Source of the DNA: an uncultured Stomatobaculum sp.
GTDB lineage: Bacteria; Bacillota; Clostridia; Lachnospirales; Lachnospiraceae
Direction: 5' to 3'
Length of the DNA: 42,780 nt
NCBI RefSeq assembly: GCF_937924975.1
Contig: NZ_CALEYG010000036.1
Span: 1 to 42,780 of the forward strand
This document shows, in pieces, positions 42,320-42,780 of this stretch. The position numbers and the translations under genes were made by a program. Each line of letters opens with the position of its first letter. The stretch's first letter is position 1. The notes under the pieces were generated by a model. The model saw only the letters and a list, made by a program, of their open reading frames with translations. It did no database searches and was not told where the DNA came from.

Positions 42320-42780
42320 TTACTGCTCTTCTTTCTTTCTGATCGCTGCGAAGCCTGCGAGCAGTATGCCGAGTGCCAGACCTGCATAGTTCAGTGCGAG
42401 CGGTGCCTCACCGGTCTTCGGAAGACGACGCTTGCCGCTCTTCCGGACCGTACCCTGATTCACTGTGCTCTGATTCACCGTTCTCTTTGCGCCGTCGTTG
42501 TCCGACACATACTTGTTGCCCTCTCTCTGGTCCGCTCTCTTCTGCGGCGTGGGCTCTGTGCGGTCATCGCTCGTGTTAACCGTTGTGTTGTCAGCCGGAT
42601 TTGTATTTGCCGTATCCTGCTTCGCACCGCTGTGATTCGAAATCGGTGCGACATTGTTCGGGCTGATGGTCGCGCGGTGTCCGCCGTTTCGGGTTCCGCC
42701 GCCGCCACCGGCACCGCCGCCACCGCCGCCGCCGACGTTATCGGTATCCTGATCTTTCTGGTAGACCGCAACGAGGGCCA
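42320..42780 (-). CDS. C-terminal end of another LPKTG-anchored surface protein (5' part outside window)
   Basis: The open frame continues to the right edge, so the N-terminus is missing. The visible 153 residues begin ALVAVYQKDQDTDNV, which matches the end of an InlB repeat in the neighbour. A Gly-rich linker, a polar wall-spanning segment with EPTPQKRAD (also present in the neighbour at 37183), GKRRLPKTGEAP, a hydrophobic helix and the charged tail RKKEEQ follow. It is a sortase substrate, probably a paralogue of the downstream adhesin. A GTG at 42508 could be mistaken for a start, but the frame and homology continue upstream. The stop is TAA at 42322-42320. Confidence 0.9.
   Translation of the reverse strand, partial: ALVAVYQKDQDTDNVGGGGGGGAGGGGGTRNGGHRATISPNNVAPISNHSGAKQDTANTNPADNTTVNTSDDRTEPTPQKRADQREGNKYVSDNDGAKRTVNQSTVNQGTVRKSGKRRLPKTGEAPLALNYAGLALGILLAGFAAIRKKEEQ

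Overview
The window looks like chromosomal DNA of a Gram-positive anaerobe of the Clostridia, probably a Lachnospiraceae relative with fairly GC-rich coding DNA. The evidence is four LPKTG sortase substrates, AGGAGG-type ribosome sites, sigma-A-like promoters with 17-18 base spacers, a clostridial-style cellulose synthase locus and a CotH/VTC/DUF4956 trio. I cannot assign a genus. Every gene I support is on the minus strand, so transcription runs from high to low coordinates. I see no tRNA, rRNA, CRISPR array or insertion sequence.

Layout in the direction of transcription. (1) 42780-42320: C-terminal end of an LPKTG surface protein whose body lies outside the window. (2) 42159-37183: a 1658-residue LPKTG protein with a C-type-lectin-like domain and nine InlB/Flg_new repeats. 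(3) 36991-35369: ilvN and ilvC, branched-chain amino acid synthesis, with their own promoter and a terminator. (4) 35159-22284: an apparent eleven-gene operon, in order GGDEF diguanylate cyclase, MBOAT O-acyltransferase, DHHW/AlgX-like protein, VTC-domain polyphosphate polymerase, DUF4956 membrane protein, CotH-like kinase, cellulose-synthase-like GT2 with a PilZ domain, GH5 endoglucanase, serine hydrolase, acyl carrier protein and AMP-forming ligase, closed by an intrinsic terminator. (5) 21873-7555: a 4772-residue LPKTG protein with seven FctA/Spy0128-type isopeptide domains and about twenty InlB repeats in a 1.2 kb-period array. (6) 7360-1: a paralogue of that protein, cut by the left edge.

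How the genes may work together. The operon reads as a c-di-GMP-controlled exopolysaccharide machine. The GGDEF protein makes the signal, the PilZ domain on the synthase senses it, and the GH5 enzyme trims the glucan. MBOAT plus DHHW resemble the O-acylation pair of acetylated-cellulose and alginate systems. The unusual part is that the same operon ends with a serine hydrolase, a carrier protein and an adenylating ligase, which with the MBOAT and DHHW proteins reproduce the logic of a dlt (teichoic acid D-alanylation) system. My main hypothesis is that the polysaccharide is esterified with a carboxylic acid delivered on the carrier protein. A second, independent oddity is the CotH/VTC/DUF4956 trio in the same operon, which suggests phosphorylation or polyphosphate chemistry coupled to the matrix. 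The giant LPKTG proteins on both sides would supply the protein part of the same surface or biofilm layer. These functional links are inferences from gene content.
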